DNA of 19,102 nt from an uncultured bacterium (GCA_903896775.1 CAITZE010000112.1:1-19102); one strand, 5' to 3'; shown: positions 6,981 through 13,881, counted from the first letter of the stretch. Made by a program: numbers and translations. The notes: a model not told the origin generated them from the letters alone.

Positions 6981-7016
6981 CCACCACGATATGTCGTTCA
7001 GACTATATCGTGGTGG
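6981..7016 (-). promoter_or_regulatory. Perfect 12-bp palindrome, Mo-box-like operator or 5'-UTR hairpin
   Basis: CCACCACGATAT (6981-6992) and ATATCGTGGTGG (7005-7016) are perfect inverted repeats separated by 12 nt. The inner part reads CGATAT-N12-ATATCG, which fits the CGnTAT-N12-ATAnCG geometry I recall for ModE (Mo-box) operators. On the minus strand the proximal arm runs into the GGAGGA ribosome binding site of the binding-protein gene. The palindrome could therefore act either as a repressor operator or as an RNA hairpin masking the Shine-Dalgarno. There is no T-run, so it is not a terminator. The palindrome itself is directly visible; the regulator is inferred. Confidence 0.7.
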
Positions 7017-7056
7017 GGTGGAAAACTAGCTCATCGCCTGGAATTGATCGGCGCGA

Positions 7057-7956
7057 CTAGGCCGCGCTGGACGCTACCGCGACCTTGCCGACGAGCAGAT
7101 CATAGTCAGCCATCAGCGTGCGGCAAACGTCGCCGGGGGTGAACTTGTACGGCCCGATTTCACGCACCGGCGTGACTTCGGCAGCGGTGCCGGTGAGGAA
7201 ACATTCCTGCGCCTTGCTCATCTCTTCCGGCATGATCGCGCGTTCGATCAATTTGTAGCCGCGCTTTTTCGCGAGCGCGATCACGGTGCGGCGGGTGATG
7301 CCGTCCAAGAAGCAGTCCGGCGTCGGCGTGTGGATCTCGCCGTTGATGACGAAGAAGATATTGGCGCCGGTGGCTTCGGCCACAAGGCCGCGATAGTCGA
7401 GCATCAGCGCATCTTCGTAGCCCGCGCGTTCGGCGGTGTGTTTGCTGAGTGTGCAGATCATATAAAGGCCGGCAGCTTTGGCTTTCACGGGCGCGCATTC
7501 AGGCGCCGGACGCCGCCACTCGGAGATTTGCAGGCGGATGCCTTTGAGGCGCGCTTCCAGCGTGAAATAGGACGGCCACACCCAGCAGGCGATGGCGACA
7601 TTGATCTTGGCGTTCTGCGCCGTGACGCCCATCTGCTCGCTGCCGCGCCACACCATGGGGCGCAGATAGCCGTCGACAATGGAGTTCGCCTTCAAGGTCT
7701 CATAAGCGGCATCGTTGATTTGGGCTGCCGAGAACGGCACCTTCATATCCAGCATCTGGGCCGAGAACAGCAGCCGCTCGGTATGCTCGTCGAGCTTGAA
7801 GACCTTGCCAGCATAGGAGCGCTGGCCCTCGAAGACGCACGATGCGTAATGCAGCGCATGGGTGAGCACGTGGACCTTGGCGTCGCGCCACGGCACCAAA
7901 GCGCCGTTAAGCCAAATGAAGCCGTCGCGGTCGTCGAAGGTCTGAGAGGCACTCAT
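7057..7956 (-). CDS. ilvE: Branched-chain amino acid aminotransferase
   Basis: A 299-residue PLP fold-type IV aminotransferase that catalyses the last step of valine, leucine and isoleucine synthesis (2-oxoacid plus glutamate). The N-terminal DGFIWLNGALVPWRDAKVHVLTHALHYASCVFEG is typical. The PLP lysine is K160 in VKAKAAGLYM, equivalent to the WKAGGNY lysine of E. coli IlvE. GLVAEATGANIFFV (about 190-203, with E194) supplies the conserved glutamate, and CFLDGITRRTVIALA and FLTGTAAEVTPV bind phosphate. The start is supported by GGGAGA about 7 nt upstream on the minus strand. It is transcribed divergently from the MarR gene across a 130-bp shared region. A D-amino acid transaminase is less likely given the length and segments. 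Confidence 0.94.
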   Translation of the reverse strand: MSASQTFDDRDGFIWLNGALVPWRDAKVHVLTHALHYASCVFEGQRSYAGKVFKLDEHTERLLFSAQMLDMKVPFSAAQINDAAYETLKANSIVDGYLRPMVWRGSEQMGVTAQNAKINVAIACWVWPSYFTLEARLKGIRLQISEWRRPAPECAPVKAKAAGLYMICTLSKHTAERAGYEDALMLDYRGLVAEATGANIFFVINGEIHTPTPDCFLDGITRRTVIALAKKRGYKLIERAIMPEEMSKAQECFLTGTAAEVTPVREIGPYKFTPGDVCRTLMADYDLLVGKVAVASSAA

Positions 7957-8086
7957 GGAAATCTCCCGGAAAAGCGCTAGATTGTTATATTATTGCTCAA
8001 TACAGGCCGCACTCGTAACATTCTGATAGTATTATGTCAAGTATACTGCCATATTATATTTACCCGAAGCGACAAGGCGGCAAACC
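7957..8086. promoter_or_regulatory. Divergent ilvE/marR control region with palindrome
   Basis: This 130-bp AT-rich interval must carry both the ilvE promoter (minus) and the marR promoter (plus). TATTGCTCAATA at 7991-8002 is a perfect palindrome about 35 bp upstream of the ilvE start and is a candidate regulator site. TATACT (8042-8047) and TATTAT (8052-8057) are -10-like on the plus strand. TTGACA is present on the minus strand at 8040-8035. No -35/-10 pair with clean spacing was found, so exact promoters are not assigned. Confidence 0.5.
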
Positions 8087-8575
8087 ATGGCTGAGCCAAA
8101 AACCCTCGTCAATCCGCTGTTCCTGCGCGACGAAGACCTGCGCCAGGGCATCGAATTGCTGTTCTTTTCCTATAGGGATTTCACGGCGCGCGGTGATGCA
8201 ATTTTAGCAAAGCAGCATTTCGGACGCGCCCATCACCGCGTGATCTATTTCGTCGGACGCCATGCAGGCATTACGGTGAGCGAGCTTCTAAGCATTCTCA
8301 GCATCACGAAACAGAGCCTCTCCCGTGTCCTGAGCCAGCTGGTGCGCGAGGACTATGTCCTGCAGAAAACCGGCACTGCCGACCGCCGCCAGCGGCTGCT
8401 GTACCTGACCGAAAAAGGCCGCACCCTCGAGCAAGAGTTGACCTCGGAACAGCAGATGCGTTTGGCGGCCGCCTATAAGGACGCCGGCGCCGTAGCCGTG
8501 GAAGGCTTCCGCAAGGTCATGCTGGGCGCCATGGACCCCGCCTCCCGCCGACATTTCCAGTCCTCAGACACCTAG
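8087..8575 (+). CDS. MarR-family transcriptional regulator (PetP-like)
   Basis: A 162-residue winged helix-turn-helix protein. After an N-terminal dimerisation helix, the DNA-binding core reads HHRVIYFVGRHAGITVSELLSILSITKQSLSRVLSQLVREDYV (about 45-87). It is followed by the wing with the MarR hallmark D-R-R (GTADRRQRLLYLTEKG, about 94-111) and a C-terminal helix. The HTH is intact. MarR proteins usually repress neighbouring or own genes and release DNA on ligand binding. The gene is divergent from ilvE and is followed 32 bp later by an OmpR-type response regulator. That pairing resembles petP-petR of Rhodobacter capsulatus, where both proteins affect cytochrome bc1 expression. The equivalence is by memory of that pair and is not proven here. 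Confidence 0.87.
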   Translation: MAEPKTLVNPLFLRDEDLRQGIELLFFSYRDFTARGDAILAKQHFGRAHHRVIYFVGRHAGITVSELLSILSITKQSLSRVLSQLVREDYVLQKTGTADRRQRLLYLTEKGRTLEQELTSEQQMRLAAAYKDAGAVAVEGFRKVMLGAMDPASRRHFQSSDT

Positions 8576-8607
8576 CCCTCGCACACGCCGCCGGGGATTC
8601 CGCTACA

Positions 8608-9330
8608 ATGCCCCTCATGCAACCTGCCGCCACCGACCTGCCGTCGCCGTATCCGCCCCATATCCTGGTGGTGGACGACGACACGCGCATCCGCAATCTT
8701 TTGAAAAAATTCCTCGGCGACAACGGCTACATGGTCACTGCCGCCGCCGACGCAGCCGAAGCGCGTCGGCATCTGGCCGCACTGCAATTCGATCTGCTGG
8801 TGGTCGACGTTATGATGCCAGGTGAAGACGGCCTCTCGCTCACGCGCGGCATTAGGACCACCAGTGCCGTGCCGATCCTGATGCTGACAGCCATGGGTGA
8901 ATCCGCCGACCGCATCAACGGTCTGGAGCTTGGCGTCGACGATTACATGGCGAAACCTTTTGAGCCTAAGGAACTTGTACTGCGCATCGCCTCGATCCTG
9001 CGGCGCGCACCGCCACAAGACACCGCGCCAAAAATGGAACTGCGGTTCGGCGAATGCCGGTACGACCTCGCCCGGCAAAAGCTGGTGCGCAGCGGCATCA
9101 CTGTGCATCTGACGGCGGGCGAAGCCGAGCTCTTAAGAATCCTCGCGCAAAATGCCGGGACCCCTGTGGACCGTTCACTGCTCGCCGTCGGCAGCGAAGG
9201 AGATTCCAATCCGCGCACCATAGATGTGCAGATCACACGTCTGCGTCGCAAACTCGAGTCCGACTCACGCCAGCCGCGCTATCTGCAAACCGTGCGTGGC
9301 ACCGGATACATGCTGCGGACGGACCCGTAG
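8608..9330 (+). CDS. OmpR/PhoB-family response regulator
   Basis: A 240-residue two-domain response regulator. The receiver domain (about 17-132) has the acidic pair D23-D24, phosphoacceptor D67 (LLVVDVMMPGEDG), T94 (LMLTA) and K116 (AKPF), all intact. The winged-helix output domain (about 143-238) shows LTAGEAELLRIL, the recognition helix region SNPRTIDVQITRLRRKLE and the wing YLQTVRGTGYML. It should bind DNA as a phosphorylation-driven dimer. The first 16 residues are a non-conserved tail, so the nearby in-frame ATG at 8617 is also possible. The sensor kinase starts 2 bp after the stop, which makes an obvious pair. The upstream MarR gene completes a three-gene signalling operon. Confidence 0.93.
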   Translation: MPLMQPAATDLPSPYPPHILVVDDDTRIRNLLKKFLGDNGYMVTAAADAAEARRHLAALQFDLLVVDVMMPGEDGLSLTRGIRTTSAVPILMLTAMGESADRINGLELGVDDYMAKPFEPKELVLRIASILRRAPPQDTAPKMELRFGECRYDLARQKLVRSGITVHLTAGEAELLRILAQNAGTPVDRSLLAVGSEGDSNPRTIDVQITRLRRKLESDSRQPRYLQTVRGTGYMLRTDP

Positions 9331-9332
9331 TC

Positions 9333-10757
9333 ATGGACAAGCGCGTCGACAAACCCATGGACCCACCGTCGCCCCTTGGCCCGGACCTGAGACCACCGCA
9401 AGCCGCCCTGCTGAAATGGCTGGAGCCGGGCGCGCTCGACAAGATCATGCCGCGCACGCTGATGGCGCGCGTCAGCATCACCATCGTCGTGCCGGTGCTG
9501 CTGGTGCAGCTCATTTCCACTTATGTATTCTATGACAACCACTGGAACGCCATGTTGCGGCGTATGGCTGCCGACTTAGCCGGTGACGTGGCGTCGGTGC
9601 ATTCCTTTATGCAGGATTTTCACACGCCCGAGGAACGCACCTGGCTTGCGGTCAGCGCCAAGCACACCATGGACCTCGACGTGTCTATGCAAGACGGCGC
9701 GAAGCTGTCTACAGACCGCAAGCTCATCGACGACCCTGAAGATCCAGCGGATCCATTAGAAACCGCCTTATGGCAAGCGCTGCACCGACCATTCATCATC
9801 GATCGCTTGCGCTACCGTTCTGACCGGCTGATCGCCGTACAGGTGCAAATGCCAGACGGCGTATTGCAGATCCTTGTGCCGCGCAGTCGCATTCTTCCTA
9901 ATACGACATATGTTTTCGTGATCTGGATGACGGGCTCATCGCTCCTGTTGTTCGGCGTCGCCACAGCTTATTTACGCGGACAAGTGCGCAGCGTCCGCCG
10001 ATTGGCACAGGCCGCCGAATCTTTCGGCAAAGGCCGCGAGGTCCCAGATTTTCCAGCCGAAGGTGCGTTTGAAGTTCGGCAAGCCGCGCGCGCGTTCAAC
10101 ATCATGCGCGACCGCATCCAACGTCAGATCGCGCAACGCACAGATATGCTGGCCGGCGTCTCTCATGATTTGCGCACACCATTGACGCGCATGAAACTTC
10201 AACTCGCACTCATGAACGACGCATTGCCGGAAGACATCGCCGCATTGCGCGAAGATCTTGGCGAGATGGAACGGATGCTTGAGGCTTACCTTGCCTTCGC
10301 CAGGGGTGAAGGCACCGAAGAATCCACACCGACCGATATCGGCGAGTTGCTGGAAAGCTTGGTCGGCCGTTTCCGCCGCGAAGGGGCCGACGTCACCTTA
10401 AGCGCAACTGATCTTTCTCCCAAAGCGGCGATCAAGCCTATCGCCTTCGAGCGCTGTCTTGGCAACCTCATCGGCAATGCCGTGCGATACGGCAAAAGCG
10501 TCACCGTCAGCGCCTCGCGCGGCGGCGGCCTTCTCAACATCCATGTCGACGACGACGGCCCGGGCATCGCGCCCGAGCGCCGCGATGAAGCCTTCCGCGC
10601 GTTCCACCGTTTGGAGCCATCGCGCAATCCGAAGACCGGCGGCATCGGCCTCGGCTTAACCATCGCACGCGATATCGTGCGCGGCATGGGCGGCGAAATC
10701 ATCCTGGATGAAAGTCCTGCGAAAGGCTTACGCGCCAGCCTCAGAATCCCGCTGTAA
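9333..10757 (+). CDS. EnvZ-like sensor histidine kinase
   Basis: A 474-residue membrane kinase starting at ATG 9333, 2 bp after the response-regulator stop. The open frame extends further upstream, but that part only shadows the regulator gene. The first transmembrane helix spans about 47-66, a periplasmic domain about 67-190, the second helix about 191-213 and a HAMP linker about 214-266. The H-box AGVSHDLRTPLTRM carries phospho-acceptor H278 and is nearly identical to the EnvZ box. The ATP-binding domain has an N-box (NLIGNAVRYG, N382), G1 box (DDDGPGIAPE, about 406-415) and G2 box (GIGLGLTIARDI, about 437-448). All catalytic residues are present. It phosphorylates, and probably dephosphorylates, the adjacent regulator. 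The signal sensed by the 120-residue periplasmic part is unknown. Confidence 0.93.
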   Translation: MDKRVDKPMDPPSPLGPDLRPPQAALLKWLEPGALDKIMPRTLMARVSITIVVPVLLVQLISTYVFYDNHWNAMLRRMAADLAGDVASVHSFMQDFHTPEERTWLAVSAKHTMDLDVSMQDGAKLSTDRKLIDDPEDPADPLETALWQALHRPFIIDRLRYRSDRLIAVQVQMPDGVLQILVPRSRILPNTTYVFVIWMTGSSLLLFGVATAYLRGQVRSVRRLAQAAESFGKGREVPDFPAEGAFEVRQAARAFNIMRDRIQRQIAQRTDMLAGVSHDLRTPLTRMKLQLALMNDALPEDIAALREDLGEMERMLEAYLAFARGEGTEESTPTDIGELLESLVGRFRREGADVTLSATDLSPKAAIKPIAFERCLGNLIGNAVRYGKSVTVSASRGGGLLNIHVDDDGPGIAPERRDEAFRAFHRLEPSRNPKTGGIGLGLTIARDIVRGMGGEIILDESPAKGLRASLRIPL

Positions 10758-10905
10758 TTACGGTTATAATGCAATGTTAATGAACCTCGCTGAGGCGGGA
10801 CGGTAAGCTGCCACGTTTGTACAAAGCCTTGCATTACAGCTTCTTGAACCCGGCGTTGACCTGTTGCCTCCGCCGGGGCCGAGGAATAGGCTTCGGCCGA
10901 ATTCA

Positions 10906-10934
10906 TTGAATTATTTGTGTGGAATTTTTTATAC
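10906..10934 (+). promoter_or_regulatory. Candidate sigma70-type promoter for the haem c protein gene
   Basis: TTGAAT (10906-10911), a 17-nt spacer and TTATAC (10929-10934) form a plausible -35/-10 pair about 60 bp before the ATG at 10995. It sits in a 237-bp gap after the kinase gene. A further TATAAT (10765-10770) lies near the start of the gap but has no matching -35. Confidence 0.4.
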
Positions 10935-10994
10935 GCGCGTCTCGGCCGGGAAACTGTTTCCCGCTTTTCCGGGCGCGTCTCAGGGGAGCCCGTC

Positions 10995-11519
10995 ATGACA
11001 ACTGCGCGCACAGCACTTGTGTTTTCCGTCGTCGCCATCGCTTTGGCCGCGACGTCTTACTTTCACGGACGCCCCGTAGTGGAGCCGGTCGTTGAGAAAG
11101 CCCCTGCGGCTATGGACCCCGAGCACGCCGGTTATGTACCGGGCCTCGGCGAAATCATGACCATGCAGCAGATGCGCCATGCCAAACTGGCCCTGGCCGG
11201 CGCCGCCGGGAACTGGGATTTGGCGGATTATGAAACCGATGAACTCGGCGAAGGCTTCGACGATATCGTCACCTATCATCCGACACACAAAGACATCAAA
11301 CAGCCGCTGACGGAACTGGTGCCTCAGTTTACGAAGCAGGCGGTCGCCGACTTGCGCGATGCCGTGAAGGCCAAGGACGTAGATAAGTTCAATACCGCTT
11401 TCGACGGACTGACGGCTGGCTGCAACGGCTGCCATCAAGCGACGGCGTTCGGTTTCAACGTCGTGCTGCGCCCGACAACGTCGTCATTCCCCAATCAGCA
11501 ATTCACGCCGGCAAAATAA
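10995..11519 (+). CDS. Exported protein with one c-type haem motif (cytochrome c'-like, uncharacterised)
   Basis: A 174-residue protein with an N-terminal hydrophobic segment (residues about 7-20) acting as a signal peptide or membrane anchor, with no clear AxA cleavage site. The family-typical GYVPGLGEIMTMQQMRHAKLALAGAAGNWDLADYETDELGEGF region (about 47-88) follows. A single CNGCH motif lies at C143-x-x-C146-H147 near the C-terminus, then the conserved-looking tail VVLRPTTSSFPNQQFTP. A C-terminal CxxCH with mostly helical sequence is reminiscent of class II cytochromes c', but the family has no function I know of. The ATG at 10995 is chosen because AGGGGAG lies 7 nt before it; an upstream GTG frame start at 10917 has no such site. 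It probably handles electrons or a small ligand in the periplasm. Confidence 0.82.
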   Translation: MTTARTALVFSVVAIALAATSYFHGRPVVEPVVEKAPAAMDPEHAGYVPGLGEIMTMQQMRHAKLALAGAAGNWDLADYETDELGEGFDDIVTYHPTHKDIKQPLTELVPQFTKQAVADLRDAVKAKDVDKFNTAFDGLTAGCNGCHQATAFGFNVVLRPTTSSFPNQQFTPAK

Positions 11520-11532
11520 TCGGCAAAATAAA
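11509..11532. repeat. 12-bp tandem duplication across a stop codon
   Basis: CGGCAAAATAAT (11509-11520) is followed immediately by CGGCAAAATAAA (11521-11532), identical in 11 of 12 positions. The first copy contains the last codons and stop of the haem c gene. The second would restore the same reading, GKI-like, if the first stop were lost. It is probably a replication-slippage product. Confidence 0.7.
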
Positions 11533-11538
11533 TTAAGC

Positions 11539-12153
11539 TCAGGTCGACGACTCTTCGTGATCCTTGCGCCTGCGCAGGGTCACGAAGCCGGCGAGTTTCT
11601 CGGCGCGATCAAGCGCACGGTCCAATGCCGCCATCGTTTTGGAAAGATCGGCGCTATCGTCCGTCATCCAAGCGCGCAAAGCATAAGCCATCACGACCTT
11701 GAGGCCTTGAACGCGCGCGAGGCCCATCAGCCCACCGCTGGAAATACCTGCTGCCGCGAGCATGGCCGCAGCCGAGCGATCCACGCGGCAGGCGCCTGCA
11801 ATCATGGCCGCGGGATCGCGGGAGACGCCCGCCACAACAGCTTTAGCGGCTTCGCGCTTTTCGTTGAGCGCGTCGAAGCGCCGCATCAGAATTTCAAACA
11901 GGCGATCGCGCGGTGAGTCCGCGGGATCCAACGCCTTCACCGGCCCCAGCGTGCGCGCATCAAGTCGCCCGAGGAAACACAGCATGAGATGAATTTTGGT
12001 GGGGACTTGAAGCAGGACTGCGCCAAAGCCGATTTCAGCGCGCGTGGCCACGGCGTCTATTGCAAGGTTATGCCAACCGACTGCAGCCGCTTCGTCTAAG
12101 CCTGCATCAATGATGCGATCCAAAACTGCGGCATCGGAAACATGTTCAGCCAT
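11539..12153 (-). CDS. TetR-fold protein (TetR-like regulator or COQ9-like)
   Basis: A 204-residue protein from ATG 12153, chosen because GGGAGG lies 5-6 nt upstream; the longer frame to 12207 has no such site. The N-terminal region VLDRIIDAGLDEAAAVGWHNLAIDAVATRAEI looks like the first helices of a TetR DNA-binding domain. The stretch where the recognition helix should be (GFGAVLLQVPTKIHLM) lacks the usual Y-x-H-F-x-x-K pattern. The C-terminal helices (PRDRLFEILMRRFDALNEKREAAKAVV) match TetR-like proteins of alphaproteobacteria. COQ9, a lipid-binding ubiquinone-biosynthesis protein, shares this fold, and ubiK is encoded nearby, so a non-DNA-binding role is possible. It lies 75 bp downstream of proC on the same strand and is convergent with the haem c gene (19-bp gap). 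Confidence 0.7.
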   Translation of the reverse strand: MAEHVSDAAVLDRIIDAGLDEAAAVGWHNLAIDAVATRAEIGFGAVLLQVPTKIHLMLCFLGRLDARTLGPVKALDPADSPRDRLFEILMRRFDALNEKREAAKAVVAGVSRDPAAMIAGACRVDRSAAAMLAAAGISSGGLMGLARVQGLKVVMAYALRAWMTDDSADLSKTMAALDRALDRAEKLAGFVTLRRRKDHEESST

Positions 12154-12228
12154 GACACCTCCCGTGTTGGCGCATGCAATGGTTTCACTGCTGCCGACGG
12201 GAATCAAGCGATCCCAGATAGTACTTAA

Positions 12229-13047
12229 TTAGCCGGCGAGTTCCTTGGAACGTCGTGTCGCTTCGGCCACGGCCTTTGTCAGCAACGCCTTAAAGCCGCC
12301 CGGGCCCATCAACACATTCAAAGCCGCCGCCGTGGTGCCGCCGGGGCTGGTGACATTTTGGCGTAAGGTTTCAGGCGGCGTGTCGTTCTGCTCCAGCAAT
12401 GCGCCCGATCCGGCGACGGTTGCGCGCGCCAAATGGGCGGCGAGTTCCGCCGGCAGGCCCGCCGCGATACCGGCTTCGCGCAAGCATTCGGTCAGCAGGA
12501 ACACATAAGCCGGTCCGCTGCCGGAGACCGCCGTGACGGCATCGATCAGCGTTTCATCCTTGACCCATTCGACCGCACCGACCGCCGACATCAGCACATC
12601 GCAGACGTGACGTTGCACATCGCTGACGTTGGGCGCGGCATAAAGGACGCTAATGCCTTTGCCGATAGATGCCGGTGTATTGGGCATGGCGCGCACAACC
12701 GCGCCGCCGCCAAGATGACGCTGAAAATATGATGTGGTCTTGCCAGCGATGACCGACAGGAAAACCGGATGCTGCGCGGCGAAGGATGCATAACCCGGCA
12801 CCACTTCATCGGCGATCTGCGGTTTAACCGCAAAGAGGATGACGTCGGGGCGGAAATCGCGCGGGATGTTGCTGACGTGGGGCACGCAGCTCAGTGCACG
12901 GTGCCCGGAGCACGGCGACACGGCATCGCGTCCGCCTGGCTCGACAACAATCGCATCCACCGCCTTCAAGCCGCGCTTAAACCACCCTTCCAACAGGGCG
13001 CCGCCCATCTTGCCGCAGCCAACCAGCAGTATCGTGCCTTCGATCAT
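12229..13047 (-). CDS. proC: Pyrroline-5-carboxylate reductase
   Basis: A 272-residue enzyme that reduces 1-pyrroline-5-carboxylate to L-proline with NAD(P)H. The N-terminal dinucleotide motif is LLVGCGKMGGALLEGW (about 6-21), a G-x-G-x-M-G pattern typical of ProC. The middle contains ILFAVKPQ, VRAMPNTPASIGKG and TAVSGSGPAYVFLLTECL. The C-terminal dimerisation domain includes the signature region around LRQNVTSPGGTTAAAL. The ATG at 13047 is used; the frame also opens at a TTG two codons upstream and the ribosome binding site is weak for both. It lies between the YbjN gene (103 bp upstream) and the TetR-fold gene (75 bp downstream), all on the minus strand. Confidence 0.95.
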   Translation of the reverse strand: MIEGTILLVGCGKMGGALLEGWFKRGLKAVDAIVVEPGGRDAVSPCSGHRALSCVPHVSNIPRDFRPDVILFAVKPQIADEVVPGYASFAAQHPVFLSVIAGKTTSYFQRHLGGGAVVRAMPNTPASIGKGISVLYAAPNVSDVQRHVCDVLMSAVGAVEWVKDETLIDAVTAVSGSGPAYVFLLTECLREAGIAAGLPAELAAHLARATVAGSGALLEQNDTPPETLRQNVTSPGGTTAAALNVLMGPGGFKALLTKAVAEATRRSKELAG

Positions 13048-13122
13048 GGGCAAACGATAGCACTCGCCTCGCGGACTGCTAAGTGGGGTTTTAACCTGGT
13101 GTGGATTTTAAGCTTCGCCAGT

Positions 13123-13159
13123 CGCGGCGGAGCCGCGCGTGAGGCTAGGCTTAAGCCTC
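13123..13159. repeat. Two adjacent stem-loops between the YbjN and proC genes
   Basis: CGCGGC-GGA-GCCGCG (13123-13137) is followed by GAGGC/GCCTC arms (13141-13145 and 13155-13159) enclosing most of the palindrome AGGCTTAAGCCT (13147-13158). The second structure overlaps the YbjN stop codon. There is no downstream T-run on the minus strand, so a role in RNA stability or processing within the operon fits better than termination. Confidence 0.5.
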
Positions 13160-13654
13160 GCCAACAGTGTCGAGGAGCGAGCTGGCAATGGCATCTTCGG
13201 CGGTACGCCCGCCCCAGATGACGAACTGGAACGCCGGGCAGTAGCGTTCGCATTCGGCCATGGCCAATTCCATCAGCTCGCCGATGGCGTCGGTGTCGAC
13301 GCGGTCGCTCAAACGCACGGTGTGGCGGAACATGGGAATGCCCTCTTCCACCCAGATGGCGAAGTGTCCCATCCACAGACGTTCGTTGAGTTTGGCGAGC
13401 AGTTCGTAGATCTGGCCCATCAGCTTGTTCTGCACGCGCATATCGAGGGCGCAGGAGAAATGCAGGGCGGAGAGGTCCTCGGACCAGGCGAAGAACATGC
13501 CGTAATCGCACCAGCTGCCCGGCGCCTCGACGGCGAGTTCGGTTTCGCACCGGCGGTCATAGACCCACTCTTTGCCGGCGATGACTTCTTCGATGAGATC
13601 GATGGGATTGCTAACGGCCTTAGTTGACGTGCGGCGAAGCGTACTTGACTGCAT
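13151..13654 (-). CDS. YbjN-domain protein
   Basis: A 167-residue cytosolic protein of the YbjN family, which shares a fold with type III secretion chaperones and has no settled function. Recognisable parts are SNPIDLIEEVIAGKEWVYDRR near the N-terminus, AVEAPGSWCDYGMFFAWSEDLSALHFSCALDMRV and the long helix MGQIYELLAKLNERLWMGHFAIW. The ATG at 13654 is preferred because GAGGGG lies 6 nt before it; the longer frame starts at 13687. The gene is followed on the same strand by proC, a pairing that recurs in alphaproteobacteria. It has no transmembrane segment or signal peptide. The name describes the family only, and no catalytic residues are known. Confidence 0.85.
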   Translation of the reverse strand: MQSSTLRRTSTKAVSNPIDLIEEVIAGKEWVYDRRCETELAVEAPGSWCDYGMFFAWSEDLSALHFSCALDMRVQNKLMGQIYELLAKLNERLWMGHFAIWVEEGIPMFRHTVRLSDRVDTDAIGELMELAMAECERYCPAFQFVIWGGRTAEDAIASSLLDTVGEA

Positions 13655-13810
13655 AGAAGACCCCTCAAAACCCCTTGGGCCCGACATGGATCGTTCTTTG
13701 AAAGAGCCGATCCACGATTCAAGATATAGTAGGGATGTTGAGGCCGCAACACTAAATCATGAGGGATTCTGCCGAGTCGCGTGCACTGCCGAAAAGCCGG
13801 CAAAAAGACC

Positions 13811-13819
13811 TGTGGATAA
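13811..13819 (-). promoter_or_regulatory. DnaA box (perfect TTATCCACA, minus strand)
   Basis: TGTGGATAA on the plus strand is an exact DnaA-box match read on the minus strand. It lies 156 bp upstream of the YbjN start, within the 227-bp gap between that gene and ubiK. Confidence 0.45.
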
Positions 13820-13865
13820 GAATCCAAACCCGATGAAACGCACGCGCAAAAAAGTGAGTCAAAGT

Positions 13866-13880
13866 GCGGCGTTCAGCCGC
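13866..13880 (-). terminator. Candidate terminator hairpin after ubiK
   Basis: GCGGC (13866-13870), loop GTTCA and GCCGC (13876-13880) form a stem, extended to six pairs by the flanking T/A, just beyond the ubiK stop. On the minus strand CTTT follows directly and a run of six T comes 11 nt later. This is weaker than a classic intrinsic terminator. Confidence 0.4.
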
Positions 13881-13881
13881 A

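Noticed and set aside
6981..7016. Rho-independent terminator for ilvE
   Set aside because: The palindrome is strong but is followed by the ribosome binding site and start codon of the next gene, not a T-run, and lies only 8 bp before that start.
9054..9332. Upstream extension of the histidine kinase
   Set aside because: This part of the frame overlaps the response regulator's DNA-binding domain out of frame. ATG 9333 gives a normal kinase start 2 bp after the regulator stop.
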